A DNA stretch of 64,000 bases from CAVYXZ01 sp965223835. Lineage in GTDB: Bacteria > Chloroflexota > Anaerolineae > Aggregatilineales > Phototrophicaceae. The notes beneath the pieces are model-generated. The model searched no databases. It saw only the letters and a program-made list of their open reading frames with translations, and was not told where the DNA came from. Below are positions 17,942-27,177 of the stretch, piece after piece; position 1 is the stretch's first letter, and each line of letters starts with the position of its first letter. The stretch is taken from NCBI GenBank assembly GCA_965223835.1, contig OZ245023.1, positions 186,001-250,000 of the forward strand, given 5' to 3'. Position numbers and translations under genes: made by a program.

Positions 17942-19156
17942 TCATACCTCAACACCCATCTCAGCCAGGTAATCCCCAATGGTCACGACCTGCCCGCGCT
18001 TGATGGATTCCTGCGCGGCGGCGGCGGCGATGACTGACCAGAGGCCCTCGCGTGCTGACGCAGTGGTGGTGGGCTGGCCTTCGATGTTATCGACGAAGTA
18101 GACATGTTCGAAGTAGGTTGCGCCATTGTGACCGCTCGCCTCAATCCATTGCGGATAGTTGGGCGTCATCCGGCGCGAGGGGCGATTATCGCCGCACATG
18201 ACTTCGAGTTCGCTGGTTAGTCCACTACCTGGCAGATGATCCGACCGTTCCGTCGCCCGCAACCGACCCTGATCGCCGCACACGACCAGTTCTTCATACG
18301 AGAGCGGAACAAACATGCACAGGCTGAAGTTGGCCCGCACGCCATTTTCATAATTGATGATAACGTAGGCGTTATCCAGGATGTCGGACTTGACGCCGTT
18401 ATACTCAAAATCGGTGAAGTTTACATTCATCCCGCCCGACGCGTACACGCTGACCGGCGGTGACTGCGCGAACATGTTCATCAGGTCGAAGTAATGACAG
18501 CACTTCTCCACCAGTGTATCGCCGGATAACTGCGCGAATTTGTTCCACTGATTGACTTTATCCAGAAACGGCGGGCGATGTTCCTGCATACTCACCAGTT
18601 GCACCTCGCCAATACTGCGGCGTTCCAGCACTTCATAAAGCGCTTCACTGGCAATCGCTTTGTAGCGATATTGCAGCCCCACCTGAAACACCGCCGGATA
18701 CGCTTCCGCCATACGGGTGATTGTCAGGGCGTCAACGACGTTGGTGGCGATCGGCTTTTCCAGCAAGATATGTTTGCCCGACTGCACCGCGACGTTTACG
18801 ATCTCCAGATGCGTGTAATTCGGCGTGCAGATCAACAGCGCATCCACCGCCGGATCATTACAAGCAGCTTCCAGCGACTCGTAAACAACCAGTTCGGTCT
18901 GTGGCGACCAGCGGCTTTGGAGTGCTTGCGCAGCGGCCACACTGCGCGGGTTGGGATCATAAATCCCATGAATCACGGCCCGCCCTTCCAGATAGGTCAC
19001 GCTAAAATGCTCCTGCCCAATGATGCCAGTGCCGATGATGTTGAAGCGATAGCGCGGCTCAGACCCGGCCACCAGATAGCGGTCCTGGTCGGGCAGGTAG
19101 TTGAAGCGGGCGCTCAGGGCTAATTCACGGGACCGAAATTCTTTCCTGGTTGTCAT
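17942..19156 (-). CDS. Gfo/Idh/MocA family oxidoreductase
   Basis: NAD(P)-dependent sugar or inositol dehydrogenase-like enzyme of 404 residues. The Rossmann start FNIIGTGIIGQEHF (residues about 37-50) follows a 35-residue extension. The family's EKP motif is present (HILLEKPIATN), as is the later catalytic His region (EKCCHYFDLMNMF). Cytosolic. The neighbours (aldo/keto reductase, LLM oxidoreductase) suggest a carbohydrate-oxidation group, although the gap to the next gene is about 50 nt and co-transcription is only likely. Substrate not readable. Confidence 0.9.
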   Translation of the reverse strand: MTTRKEFRSRELALSARFNYLPDQDRYLVAGSEPRYRFNIIGTGIIGQEHFSVTYLEGRAVIHGIYDPNPRSVAAAQALQSRWSPQTELVVYESLEAACNDPAVDALLICTPNYTHLEIVNVAVQSGKHILLEKPIATNVVDALTITRMAEAYPAVFQVGLQYRYKAIASEALYEVLERRSIGEVQLVSMQEHRPPFLDKVNQWNKFAQLSGDTLVEKCCHYFDLMNMFAQSPPVSVYASGGMNVNFTDFEYNGVKSDILDNAYVIINYENGVRANFSLCMFVPLSYEELVVCGDQGRLRATERSDHLPGSGLTSELEVMCGDNRPSRRMTPNYPQWIEASGHNGATYFEHVYFVDNIEGQPTTTASAREGLWSVIAAAAAQESIKRGQVVTIGDYLAEMGVEV

Positions 19157-19206
19157 GAATGTCGTTTCTCGCTATTGGTTGTTGGCGTCAATGTCACATT
19201 GCGATT

Positions 19207-20181
19207 TTATGGAATATTAGCACCATTGGCAGCGGCCAGGAGCCGATACCAATCCTGGCGTGATAGCTCAATCGTGTCGGCGGCGGCGCTCTCGGCGATG
19301 CGCGCCACATTCATCGTGCCGATAATCGGCTGAATCCCGGCAGGATGACGCAACAACCAGGCCAGCGCAATTGCCGTTGGATTGGTGTTATATTGCTGTG
19401 CCAGTGTGTTAATCTCGGCGGCAGTTTCTTTAACCGTTGCCGGTGCATCTGCTGGCGGACTAAACAACTTGCCCCCCGCAACCGGCGACCATGCTTGAAT
19501 CAGGATGTCGTTTGCCCGGCAATAATCCAGTGTATCCTGTGCGCCGGTGTACTGTGCCCGGCCTGAATTGGCGACAATCCCGTCATTGATGAGGCCATTA
19601 TGCAGCACGCTGAGTTCAATCTGATTGACGACCAGCGGTTGCTTGACGAACTTTTTGAGCAGTTCAATCTGCATGGGCGTATGATTGCTCACGCCAAAAT
19701 ACTGCACCTTACCGCTCGTGTGCAGGTCATCGAAAGCCCGTGCGACTTCTTCCGGCTCCACCAGCGGATCCGGGCGGTGCAACAGCAGCAACTCAACCCG
19801 GTCAGTGTGCAACCGCTTGAGCGTATTCTCAACTTTGTGGGTGATGTTAGCATAGCTAAAATCAAAATGCGGAATCGAACCGGGTGCGATCTCATCAGCC
19901 AAAACGATGCCGGTTTTGGCCTGTAGCTGAACTTTGGACCGTAGCGTGGGATCGTTGCGCAGCACCTCGCCCACCACCATGTCCGACTTGCCGCGTGCAT
20001 AAATATCCGCCAGGTCAATCAGCGTGAAGCCGTGTTCCACCGCCGCATGTAACAGCGTATCGGCCCGCCGAATGTTCTCCGGTGTTGGCGGGACACGGTC
20101 CCAGGAACCACCCAGACGCATGGAACCGTATGCCAGCCGCGCGGTTTGCAGATCCGTTTGGGGAATATTATAGGTTTTCAT
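19207..20181 (-). CDS. Aldo/keto reductase
   Basis: NADPH-dependent oxidoreductase of 324 residues with a TIM barrel. The catalytic tetrad is visible: Asp and Tyr in LIDLADIYARGKSD, Lys in LQAKTGI, His in LLLLHRPDP; later strands YFGVSNHTP and IQAWSPVAGGKL fit the family. The open frame extends 153 codons further upstream, but that part is antisense to nothing conserved and overlaps the upstream LLM gene; ATG 20181 starts the canonical N-terminus (MKTYNIPQTDLQTARLAYG) and lies 19 nt behind the LLM stop. YdhF-like subgroup by pattern. Confidence 0.93.
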   Translation of the reverse strand: MKTYNIPQTDLQTARLAYGSMRLGGSWDRVPPTPENIRRADTLLHAAVEHGFTLIDLADIYARGKSDMVVGEVLRNDPTLRSKVQLQAKTGIVLADEIAPGSIPHFDFSYANITHKVENTLKRLHTDRVELLLLHRPDPLVEPEEVARAFDDLHTSGKVQYFGVSNHTPMQIELLKKFVKQPLVVNQIELSVLHNGLINDGIVANSGRAQYTGAQDTLDYCRANDILIQAWSPVAGGKLFSPPADAPATVKETAAEINTLAQQYNTNPTAIALAWLLRHPAGIQPIIGTMNVARIAESAAADTIELSRQDWYRLLAAANGANIP

Positions 20182-20200
20182 TACGCTTTTATCTCCATAA

Positions 20201-21352
20201 TCATAAGCGCTGGCCCAGGCCCAGTGGCGTCGCGGGCGTACTCGCCGGAATGCGACCCAGTTCCTGTGGCAGCGAGACCGTCTGTAAATGAGGTAAAACG
20301 AGTTCGCCAAAGCGCTGGCACTCGTCCAGATGGGGATAACCCGAAAAGATGAAAGAGCGAATCCCCATGTCCATATAGCGTTGCAACTTATCCATAATCT
20401 GCTGTGGATTACCGACCAGCGCGGCACCGCAACCGGACCGCGCACGACCGATTCCGGTCCACAAATGCGGTTCGACATAGCCTTCTTCATCCGCCTGATC
20501 GCGGGCATCGCGCTGCAATTTAACACCCAGTGACGTCGCATCCTGCGCCCGGTTCCGAATCGCGTCGCCAACTTCATCATCCAGTTTGGAGACCAGCCGT
20601 TGGGCCGCTTCCCGCGCTTCCGTTTCTGTTTCCCGCACAATCATATGCACCCGCAGGCCATAATCCAGCACACGCCCATACTCGGTGGCCCGCGCCGTCA
20701 AATCCTCCATATGTCCCCGGAGATTGGCTTCCGTATCGGGCCACATCAGGTAAACATCACAGTGTTCGGCACACAAATCTTTGCCATGTGGCGAATATCC
20801 CCCAAAGTACAATAGCGGCCCACCGTTTTGCTGATAGGGCTTCACCGGGTCGGTCCAATCAAAGTGGAAATTATAGAATTCACCGGCAAAGTCGATATGA
20901 TCTTGCGTCCAGGCCTGCTTCAAGATCTCAATCACCTCGCGTGAGCGCTGGTAACGACGGGCTGAGTCCAGTTTTTCGCCCGGCATATCCGACGAAATAA
21001 TGTTGATCGTCAGGCGACCCTGCAACATATGGTCCAGCGAGGCAATCGCCCGCGCCAGCATCGGCGGGTGATATTCGCCACAGCGCACTGCCATCAGCAG
21101 ATTGATCTGCTCGGTTTGTGGGGCAACCCCGGCGGCAAAAATCATCGTATCCTGCCCCACCTGATACGAATTGGGGCACAGAATATTGCGAAAACCCAGT
21201 CGGTCAGCCGTCAGCAGAATCTCGGAGGTGTTTTCCCAGCTGCTTTTGAGGTTGTTATCGGGCACGCCGAGATACAGGTAATCATCGGCACACAGGGGCG
21301 CAAACCAGGAGACTTCTGCACCGGTCAAATGGGGAGAACGAACTTGAATCAT
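20201..21352 (-). CDS. LLM-class flavin-dependent monooxygenase (SsuD-like)
   Basis: Luciferase-like oxidoreductase of 383 residues, closest in look to alkanesulfonate/nitrilotriacetate-type FMNH2 monooxygenases (SRRYQRSREVIEILKQAWTQ is written here as QRSREVIEILKQAWTQ; GEFYNFHFDW; LYFGGYSPHG). It would need a partner flavin reductase, which is not obvious next to it. ATG 21352 follows CAGGATGATGC. It is the first gene of the minus-strand trio leading to the aldo/keto reductase and perhaps the Gfo/Idh/MocA enzyme. Substrate not determined. Confidence 0.9.
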   Translation of the reverse strand: MIQVRSPHLTGAEVSWFAPLCADDYLYLGVPDNNLKSSWENTSEILLTADRLGFRNILCPNSYQVGQDTMIFAAGVAPQTEQINLLMAVRCGEYHPPMLARAIASLDHMLQGRLTINIISSDMPGEKLDSARRYQRSREVIEILKQAWTQDHIDFAGEFYNFHFDWTDPVKPYQQNGGPLLYFGGYSPHGKDLCAEHCDVYLMWPDTEANLRGHMEDLTARATEYGRVLDYGLRVHMIVRETETEAREAAQRLVSKLDDEVGDAIRNRAQDATSLGVKLQRDARDQADEEGYVEPHLWTGIGRARSGCGAALVGNPQQIMDKLQRYMDMGIRSFIFSGYPHLDECQRFGELVLPHLQTVSLPQELGRIPASTPATPLGLGQRL

Positions 21353-21476
21353 GCATCATCCTGTCAGTCGAAAAGCATGGCTTCAGTATAACAGCGGTTC
21401 GCGGCGGCGACAGCGGTAGAATCATGTTGTAAGGCCGGGCAGAACCGCTATCTGGCGAACGTGCTGCTCAGGAGAT

Positions 21477-22097
21477 CTATGACAACTCTTTGCGACTCAC
21501 ACCATAAACTGCGAGGATATTGCCACAATTTTGCCAGGTGCGCGTGCTCAGCAGCTTGAGGGATACTGGTGGACGACCGTCGAACAGGGGCGTGCCCTCG
21601 CCCGCGATCAATGGGAAAAATGTGAGGTGAAGCTCATCTATCAGGTCATGAACGAGCAAATCATTCCAGAGCGTGCGGCTCATCAGAATCAGGATGTTCC
21701 GTCCGGGCTGTTGTTTGAGCGCGACAATCTCCCGATGGGCAGCGGCTAGCTTGACAATACGGGTATTGTCCCAGGGCGCTAATTCCCCGGTGGTGATTTT
21801 GTCGGATACCACGACTTTATCGACCCGCTGGATGAGGTCGGCAAACTCACGTCGGATCGGCGTGGCGTTGGGATCATTTGGCAGGCTCGTCCAGTAGGCC
21901 TTATTGCCCAAAAACGAATCACGTCCGCTCAGCAACAAAGTATCGGCTGCCCGCAACAGATCGGCATTATAGTAGTCAAATGTGTCGTCGCCCGCATAAT
22001 CCTCATGTTGATATTCAAATAGCGAAACGACATCCTTTTTCTTCCCATCATAAAAACCATCTAACGTCACAAAATTGCTGACGATAATTTTGCGCAT
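21477..22097 (-). CDS. Dihydrofolate-reductase-fold (RibD C-terminal domain) protein
   Basis: Stand-alone RibD_C-like reductase of 206 residues: N-terminal strand RKIIVSNFVTLDGFYDG, later TLLLSGRDSF, and the C-terminal IDELHLTFFPLIAGEGTPLF, all hallmark positions of the YwjB/YyaP-type family. Likely NADPH-dependent, with unknown substrate; these are not the folate enzyme itself. CAGGAGCC precedes ATG 22097. It is a single gene, divergent from the sugar transporter operon. Confidence 0.9.
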   Translation of the reverse strand: MRKIIVSNFVTLDGFYDGKKKDVVSLFEYQHEDYAGDDTFDYYNADLLRAADTLLLSGRDSFLGNKAYWTSLPNDPNATPIRREFADLIQRVDKVVVSDKITTGELAPWDNTRIVKLAAAHREIVALKQQPGRNILILMSRTLWNDLLVHDLIDELHLTFFPLIAGEGTPLFDGRPPVSLKLLSTRTWQNCGNILAVYGVSRKELS

Positions 22098-22344
22098 GTT
22101 GTGGCTCCTGCGGGTATGAAGTTTCCGCCAATTATAGAACGCTTGTCCACCATGTCAATCGACTGAACAGGGTCGAATCCGCGATTTGCGCGTTCTGGAC
22201 GGGTGTTAAACAGGTTCTGACTGTTCGATACAGCAAGAAATGCGGTATATTCTATTGATCGGATGCCGTTCCCCACAAGTGCGAATCAGGGGGTGGTATA
22301 GAAGTAATGGCTGACAGCCTACTTACATTTATAGGAGAGAAAAG

Positions 22345-23640
22345 ATGGTTACACGTTTCAAAGTTTTCTTTCTGGTTGCCCTGGCGCTGCTGCTCATTGG
22401 TGGGCAAGTGCTGGCGCAGGACGGGGCCGAAGTGACTTTCCGCTGCTATCAGGACGGCAATGAATGCGATGTATACGCCGACCTGCTGGCCCGCTTCACC
22501 GAAGAATCCGGCATCGCCGTCAACGTCGACACTGTGCCCTATTCCACGATTGACGAACAACTCCCGATTCAGGTCGAGGCTGGGGAAGCCCCTGATCTGG
22601 CGCGGATCACGAACTTCGGTATTTACAGCGGTCAATATCTGGACGCCCGCGAGTATCTCGACGAAGACACCATCGCTTACTGGAGCGAAAATTATCCGGC
22701 CCCCATTCTGGCAGCGCTGTCCAATGATGGTGAAGGGCTGGGTGGTTTCCCGGATGCATTTTCGGTAACAGGGCCGTTTGTCAACCGCACCCTGTTCGAA
22801 CTGGCCGAAGTGGACCTGCCTGATCTGGAAACCGCCACCTGGGAAGATTGGACCACCGCCGCAACTGCCGTCCAGGAAGCGTTGAGTATGGACGATGCGA
22901 TTATTTACGGCATCGGCATTGATCGCACCGGCCATCGTTTTGCTGGCCCGGCGATGACGATGGGCGCGACATTGATTGACGAAGACGGTAACTTTACCGT
23001 TGATACCCCCGGCTACGCCGCCTTTGCCGAATTGCTCAAGCAATGGCATGATGATGGCATCACCCCCGCCGATGTATGGCTGGGTTCGGGCAGTGGCTAT
23101 GCTGCCGCCGCTGACTTCTTCATCAACGGTCAACTCGCCGTCTACGAAAGCGGTAGCTGGCAGGTTTCCAACTTTGCCAACAACATCGGCAATAATTTCG
23201 ACTGGATGGTCGTCCCCAATCCGCAGGGTGACGGTGGCAGCACCGGCGTGGCCGGTGGCGCAGCCGTCGCGGGCTTCAACCAGACTGAGAATCCTGAAGC
23301 AGTGGCCCAGGTACTCGCCTACCTCATCAGCCCGGACGTTGCCAGCGAATTTGCGGCCCGCACCACCAACCTGACCGCCAATTCAACGGTTGCCAGCGCT
23401 GGTGTGGACTATGAAGTCGAAGACGAAGCAACCCTGAACGCATTGAGCGTCTTTGGTGCAGAGGTGCCCAAGCTGCAAGATCAGGCCGCCGGGTTGAACG
23501 TGCATCCGTTCGCGTTCGCCTACTATCGGAATTCGGCTGATCGAATCACACAGTATCTGGTCGGCGAACTTGAACTTAGCGAAGCGTTGGCTGCCCTGCA
23601 ACAGGACATCGACGACGCTATCGCCGAGGCGAGTGCGTAA
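22345..23640 (+). CDS. Sugar ABC transporter substrate-binding protein
   Basis: Extracytoplasmic solute-binding protein (family 1, MalE-like) of 431 residues. A signal peptide (FKVFFLVALALLLIGG) ends near VLAQ. Mature features: EVTFRCYQDG, VEAGEAPDLARI and LAVYESGSWQVSN fit sugar-binding members. TAGGAGAG lies eight bases upstream of ATG 22345. It is followed at once by a palindromic repeat and then two permease genes; no ATPase gene is nearby, so a shared ATPase elsewhere is implied. The ligand is probably an oligosaccharide or glycoside (inference). Confidence 0.93.
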   Translation: MVTRFKVFFLVALALLLIGGQVLAQDGAEVTFRCYQDGNECDVYADLLARFTEESGIAVNVDTVPYSTIDEQLPIQVEAGEAPDLARITNFGIYSGQYLDAREYLDEDTIAYWSENYPAPILAALSNDGEGLGGFPDAFSVTGPFVNRTLFELAEVDLPDLETATWEDWTTAATAVQEALSMDDAIIYGIGIDRTGHRFAGPAMTMGATLIDEDGNFTVDTPGYAAFAELLKQWHDDGITPADVWLGSGSGYAAAADFFINGQLAVYESGSWQVSNFANNIGNNFDWMVVPNPQGDGGSTGVAGGAAVAGFNQTENPEAVAQVLAYLISPDVASEFAARTTNLTANSTVASAGVDYEVEDEATLNALSVFGAEVPKLQDQAAGLNVHPFAFAYYRNSADRITQYLVGELELSEALAALQQDIDDAIAEASA

Positions 23641-23712
23641 ACCTCACCCCTCCCGAACTTACATTTCTCCTTCCCCTCTCCAAATTGGAGAGGGGACACA
23701 GGGGTGAGGTAG
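23641..23712. repeat. Dispersed palindromic repeat, copy 1
   Basis: Starts directly behind the binding-protein stop codon. Outer arms ACCTCACCCC and GGGGTGAGGT are fully complementary; the inner core CCCCTCTCCAAATTGGAGAGGGG is nearly a perfect palindrome. In RNA it would form a long two-part hairpin between the binding-protein and permease genes, able to protect the upstream message or lower downstream expression. Confidence 0.85.
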
Positions 23713-23836
23713 CTTCATATTTATCTTTGCTGTGCGAGCAACAAGAAATTTGAAGTCAGACATTATTTCCCGCTTTTCGCAAAAATATTAGCCTGGCTGC
23801 CCCAACAACGGAGCATGCCATTTGAAAGATTAACTT

Positions 23837-24850
23837 ATGCAATCATCGCAACATGCCGAGCGCGTACCCCCTGGTCGTAACCTCGGCGAAGATATTTTTT
23901 ACCGCATGGTTTCCCTATTGGATGTCGTTTTTTCCGCCATTCAATCCCGCGTTGGCATCAAGGGCATGGCCTATGTATTCGTCCTGCCCAACCTGCTGAT
24001 CTTTGGCATCTTCATTCTGCTGCCCATGTTGCTCAATTTCGCCTATGCCTTCACCGGCAGCAACCGGCTGTTCCTCAACGAGCGCCCGTATGTTGGCACG
24101 CGCAATGTGGAGCAGTTGTTTCAGTGCGAAGACCTGCTGGATTATACGTCTTGCCGCGAGGATGAATTCATTCGCGCCATCGGCAACACCACCTGGTTTG
24201 TGGTGGCTCAGGTCAGCCTGATGGTGTTGACCTCATTAGTCACGTCACTCATCCTCAACCGCAAATTACGCGGACGGGCCTTTTTTCGCAGCGTGTTTTT
24301 CTATCCGGTGCTGCTCTCGCCAATTGTAGTGGCGCTTATCTGGCGCTGGATCTTACAGGAAAACGGCCTGTTCAACGCCTGGTTAGTTGGCTTCGGCTTT
24401 GAGCGCATCAGCTTTTTGTCGGAAGTGCCCACCGCCCGCAGTTGGGTCGTCATCATCAGCGTGTGGTCCAACATGGGCTTTTATACCCTGATTTTGCTGG
24501 CCGGTTTGCAGGCTATCCCCGGCGAACTCTATCATGCCGCGTCGATTGATGGGGCCAACAACTGGCAGCAGTTCCGGCGCATCACGCTACCGTTGCTCAT
24601 GCCGACCATGCTGGTGGTGCTCGTGCTGTCACTCATCCGCGCCGTCCAGGTGTTTGACATCGTGTTCGCCTTTACGGATGGTGGTCCGGGGACGGCGACC
24701 CTCTTCCTGGTGCAATTCATCTACGAAAATGGCTTTGTTGGCGACCGCCGCCTGGGTATCGCGGCAGCGGCGTCGTTGCTGATGGCCGGAGTCTTGATTG
24801 TGTTTACGTTGATACAGATCGGCCTCCGCCGCAGCGAGGGGGAATTCTGA
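23837..24850 (+). CDS. Sugar ABC transporter permease (MalF type)
   Basis: Inner-membrane permease of 337 residues with about six helices. The cytosolic EAA loop that docks the ATPase is visible (AASIDGANNWQQFRRITLP, near residues 234-252). The first periplasmic loop carries two Cys (FQCEDL, TSCRE) that could form a disulfide. ATG 23837 has only a weak GAAAG upstream. Works with the binding protein at 22345 and the second permease at 25208. Confidence 0.93.
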   Translation: MQSSQHAERVPPGRNLGEDIFYRMVSLLDVVFSAIQSRVGIKGMAYVFVLPNLLIFGIFILLPMLLNFAYAFTGSNRLFLNERPYVGTRNVEQLFQCEDLLDYTSCREDEFIRAIGNTTWFVVAQVSLMVLTSLVTSLILNRKLRGRAFFRSVFFYPVLLSPIVVALIWRWILQENGLFNAWLVGFGFERISFLSEVPTARSWVVIISVWSNMGFYTLILLAGLQAIPGELYHAASIDGANNWQQFRRITLPLLMPTMLVVLVLSLIRAVQVFDIVFAFTDGGPGTATLFLVQFIYENGFVGDRRLGIAAAASLLMAGVLIVFTLIQIGLRRSEGEF

Positions 24851-24860
24851 TGAAACGATT

Positions 24861-24930
24861 TACCTCACCCCTCCTTGCCTGCGGCAATTCCTCCCCTCTC
24901 CAATTTGGAGAGGGGCTGGGGGTGAGGTCT
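24861..24930. repeat. Dispersed palindromic repeat, copy 2
   Basis: Same element as at 23641-23712: ACCTCACCCC ... CCCCTCTCCAATTTGGAGAGGGG ... GGGGTGAGGT. The inner core here is a perfect palindrome. It begins about 12 nt behind the permease stop and ends shortly before the small HTH gene. Confidence 0.85.
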
Positions 24931-24947
24931 ATTGAAGGCAACCAAAG

Positions 24948-25211
24948 ATGAACTTAACACCTTATCAATATCATATTCTACGCGAGATCGGTAAATGGCA
25001 TGGCGAGGCATCAAATCACATGATTTGGGAATATACTGGCCCTCCAGATTACCCACACGATACCCCGCTTTCCGCCTGTCACAAATTGGAGAGCGAGGGC
25101 CTGGTCGAACAGTCAATGCCAGGGAAAACAGCTAGCAAGTGGAAACTAACCGAGCTTGGGCAAAAAACCCTCGACGCCTACGAAGACACGCAAGGCGGTA
25201 CACAATCATGA
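24948..25211 (+). CDS. Small winged-helix-like protein encoded between the two permeases
   Basis: Protein of 87 residues that reads as a compact winged helix: helices PYQYHILREIGKWHG and TPLSACHKLESEGLVEQ, then a wing (ASKWKLTELGQKTLDAY) typical of MarR/PadR-like domains. Its stop overlaps the next permease start by 4 nt (ATGA), so translation is coupled. A DNA-binding protein in the middle of a transporter operon suggests self-regulation of sugar uptake (inference). The family is not recognised precisely. Confidence 0.7.
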   Translation: MNLTPYQYHILREIGKWHGEASNHMIWEYTGPPDYPHDTPLSACHKLESEGLVEQSMPGKTASKWKLTELGQKTLDAYEDTQGGTQS

Positions 25212-26263
25212 CCACGATCATGAACTTCCTCACAGGCACGCAGGGCCGCAAACAACTCACTCGCGCGGACATGCTGACCTATCTCTATTTGCTGATTGGC
25301 ACCATCGTCATGTTCGGTCCAGTATTCTGGCTGGTGATGTCATCGTTTAAGCCCGCCAGCGAAGTCAACCGCTTTCCGCCCCGCCTGCTGCCCTACCGCC
25401 AATCAACGGTTGAGATCGAAGGCTACGACGAACCACTGTCATTGTGGGAAGCGACGTCGGAAGATGGTTCTACACAGGTGCTGGCCGAGGTCAGCCGCTT
25501 CAGCATCCAATACGATTTGATCGACCCCGCTAACCCGGATGCGGAGCCGCAAACCTTCCGCCGCAATGATCTGACTCGCGTGGAAGAAGTCAACTTCTCG
25601 CTGGCGAATTACACCGAGGGCATTGAGAGTTTTAACTTTCTGGTGTACCTGCGCAACAGTGTCGTTGTCACCACCGTGTCTACAGCGCTGACGTTGTTAG
25701 TTAACAGCATGGCGGCCTTTTCGCTGAGCAAGTACAAGTATGCCGGGCGCGACGTCTTCTTTCTGGTGATGATTAGCACGCTCATGGTCCCACTGTCGGT
25801 GATTCTGGTCCCGGCCTTTCTGGTCGTCAATTCCGTTGGCTGGTTTGACAATCTGCTGGGCGTGATCGTGCCCGGCGCGGCCACCCCCACCGGCGTCTTT
25901 TTGTTGCGGCAGTACATGCTCACCCTACCCGATGAACTGTTCGACGCCGCGCGGATTGATGGGGCCAGCGAGTGGCGCATTTATGCCCAGGTCGTGCTGC
26001 CGTTGGCGGCTCCGGCACTGGCGGTGCTGGCAATCTTCAGTGTCATGTGGCGCTGGAACGATTTTTTGTGGCCGTTGATCGTGCTGGTGAACAGCGAGAA
26101 CTTCACGTTGCAGGTGGGCCTGAACGCCTTTCGTGGCGATTTGCAGACGCAATTCCATCTCATTCTAGCGATGACTGTGCTGACGCTGCTGCCCATCACC
26201 ATCGTGTTCGCCTTTTTGCAGCGCTACATCACCACCGGGATTGCCACGACGGGGATGAAATAG
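25208..26263 (+). CDS. Sugar ABC transporter permease (MalG type) with enlarged first loop
   Basis: Inner-membrane permease of 351 residues. After the first helix (LYLLIGTIVMFGPVFWLVM) comes an outside loop of about 90 residues (SSFKPASEVNRFPPRLLPYR to FSLANYTEG), some 65 longer than in standard MalG-type proteins, then the usual NSVVVTTVSTALTL helix and the EAA loop (AARIDGASEWRIYAQVVLP). ATG 25208 is chosen because it overlaps the upstream stop; an in-frame start at 25139 would lie inside the HTH gene. Completes the binding protein/permease set. Confidence 0.92.
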   Translation: MTTIMNFLTGTQGRKQLTRADMLTYLYLLIGTIVMFGPVFWLVMSSFKPASEVNRFPPRLLPYRQSTVEIEGYDEPLSLWEATSEDGSTQVLAEVSRFSIQYDLIDPANPDAEPQTFRRNDLTRVEEVNFSLANYTEGIESFNFLVYLRNSVVVTTVSTALTLLVNSMAAFSLSKYKYAGRDVFFLVMISTLMVPLSVILVPAFLVVNSVGWFDNLLGVIVPGAATPTGVFLLRQYMLTLPDELFDAARIDGASEWRIYAQVVLPLAAPALAVLAIFSVMWRWNDFLWPLIVLVNSENFTLQVGLNAFRGDLQTQFHLILAMTVLTLLPITIVFAFLQRYITTGIATTGMK

Positions 26264-26330
26264 GTTCTATTTTGGCAGCACAGCGGCAAGAGCAGACGCA
26301 TAACGTTGGGCATTTAACAAAGCGGGTGCA

Positions 26331-26402
26331 GTGGACAGTCAAAAGCCTGTCCCTACCATAATGAATTTTGAAGATTTGTAGGGACGATCTTCTGATCGTC
26401 CG
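26331..26402. repeat. Intergenic inverted repeats
   Basis: Behind the transporter operon lie a CCTGTCCCTAC stretch, its partial complement GTAGGGACGATC, and a perfect 8-bp hairpin GGACGATC-TTCT-GATCGTCC (26382-26401). No T run follows on the plus strand. It looks like a common short dispersed palindrome; a role in 3' end formation is possible. Confidence 0.45.
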
Positions 26403-26475
26403 CTGACGCGAACAACGTTATCTAACTGTCAACTTGTAAGCGCAAACATTTGTTGCGTTGAACAGGAATATGTAG

Positions 26476-27153
26476 ATGAAAGCTGAGCGAAACCTTTGGG
26501 ACGAAAATCAGCGCGAACTGCGCGCGAAGCTACCCAAAGCCATCGACTTCGAGAACATGCGGCAACTCTTGTTGACGCACCACGCCAAACTCCATGCCGC
26601 AGCGATGGCCGATGCCGGGGTCTGGTCGTATGCCGATGCCATCTGGGAGGATTTGACCGATGCGGAAGCCCGCCAGATTCCACCCCGGCATGAGAATTCG
26701 ATTGTCTGGGCCTGCTGGCACATGGCCCGCATCGAAGACATCACGGTCAATCTGCTGGCAGCAGGTCGGACGCCGGTTCTTGAAATGGATAATTGGCTGG
26801 ACCAACTGAACATCCCGTTCGACCATACCGGCAACCGTATCAGCGAAAGCGACATGACCGTCTTGAACGAAGCCGTAAATATTGACGAATTACGCGCCTA
26901 TCGCCTGGCGGTTGGACGCTCAACGCAAGCCTTGATCAAAGAACTCAAGCCGGCGATGACCCGGCAGAAACCGAATCAAGCGCACGTTGAGCAGCTTCGC
27001 CAATCGGGCACCCTGTTGGCGGATGCGATTGAACTGGCAGATTTCTGGAGCAAGCGCACGATTGTAGGGTTGTTGCTGACCCCGGCCACCCGCCACAACA
27101 TGGTCCATTTGAACGAGTCCGCCCGCATCAAACAGGCGCTGCGCAAACAATAA
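26476..27153 (+). CDS. DinB-fold protein
   Basis: Protein of 225 residues with the four-helix DinB/YfiT pattern: three candidate metal-binding histidine sites in LLLTHHAKLHAA, CWHMARIED and HNMVHLNESARI. Such proteins often act as thiol-dependent transferases or of unknown function. AGGAAT precedes ATG 26476. It lies between the transporter and the dehydratase and ends 24 nt before the latter, so the two may be co-transcribed. Confidence 0.82.
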   Translation: MKAERNLWDENQRELRAKLPKAIDFENMRQLLLTHHAKLHAAAMADAGVWSYADAIWEDLTDAEARQIPPRHENSIVWACWHMARIEDITVNLLAAGRTPVLEMDNWLDQLNIPFDHTGNRISESDMTVLNEAVNIDELRAYRLAVGRSTQALIKELKPAMTRQKPNQAHVEQLRQSGTLLADAIELADFWSKRTIVGLLLTPATRHNMVHLNESARIKQALRKQ

Positions 27154-27177
27154 CAACGTACAAACCACGAGGACAAC

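Noticed and set aside
20182..20640. N-terminal extension of 153 codons in front of the aldo/keto reductase
   Set aside because: It overlaps the LLM gene in another frame, is Arg/Trp-rich as shadow frames are, and the reductase has a normal N-terminus at ATG 20181.
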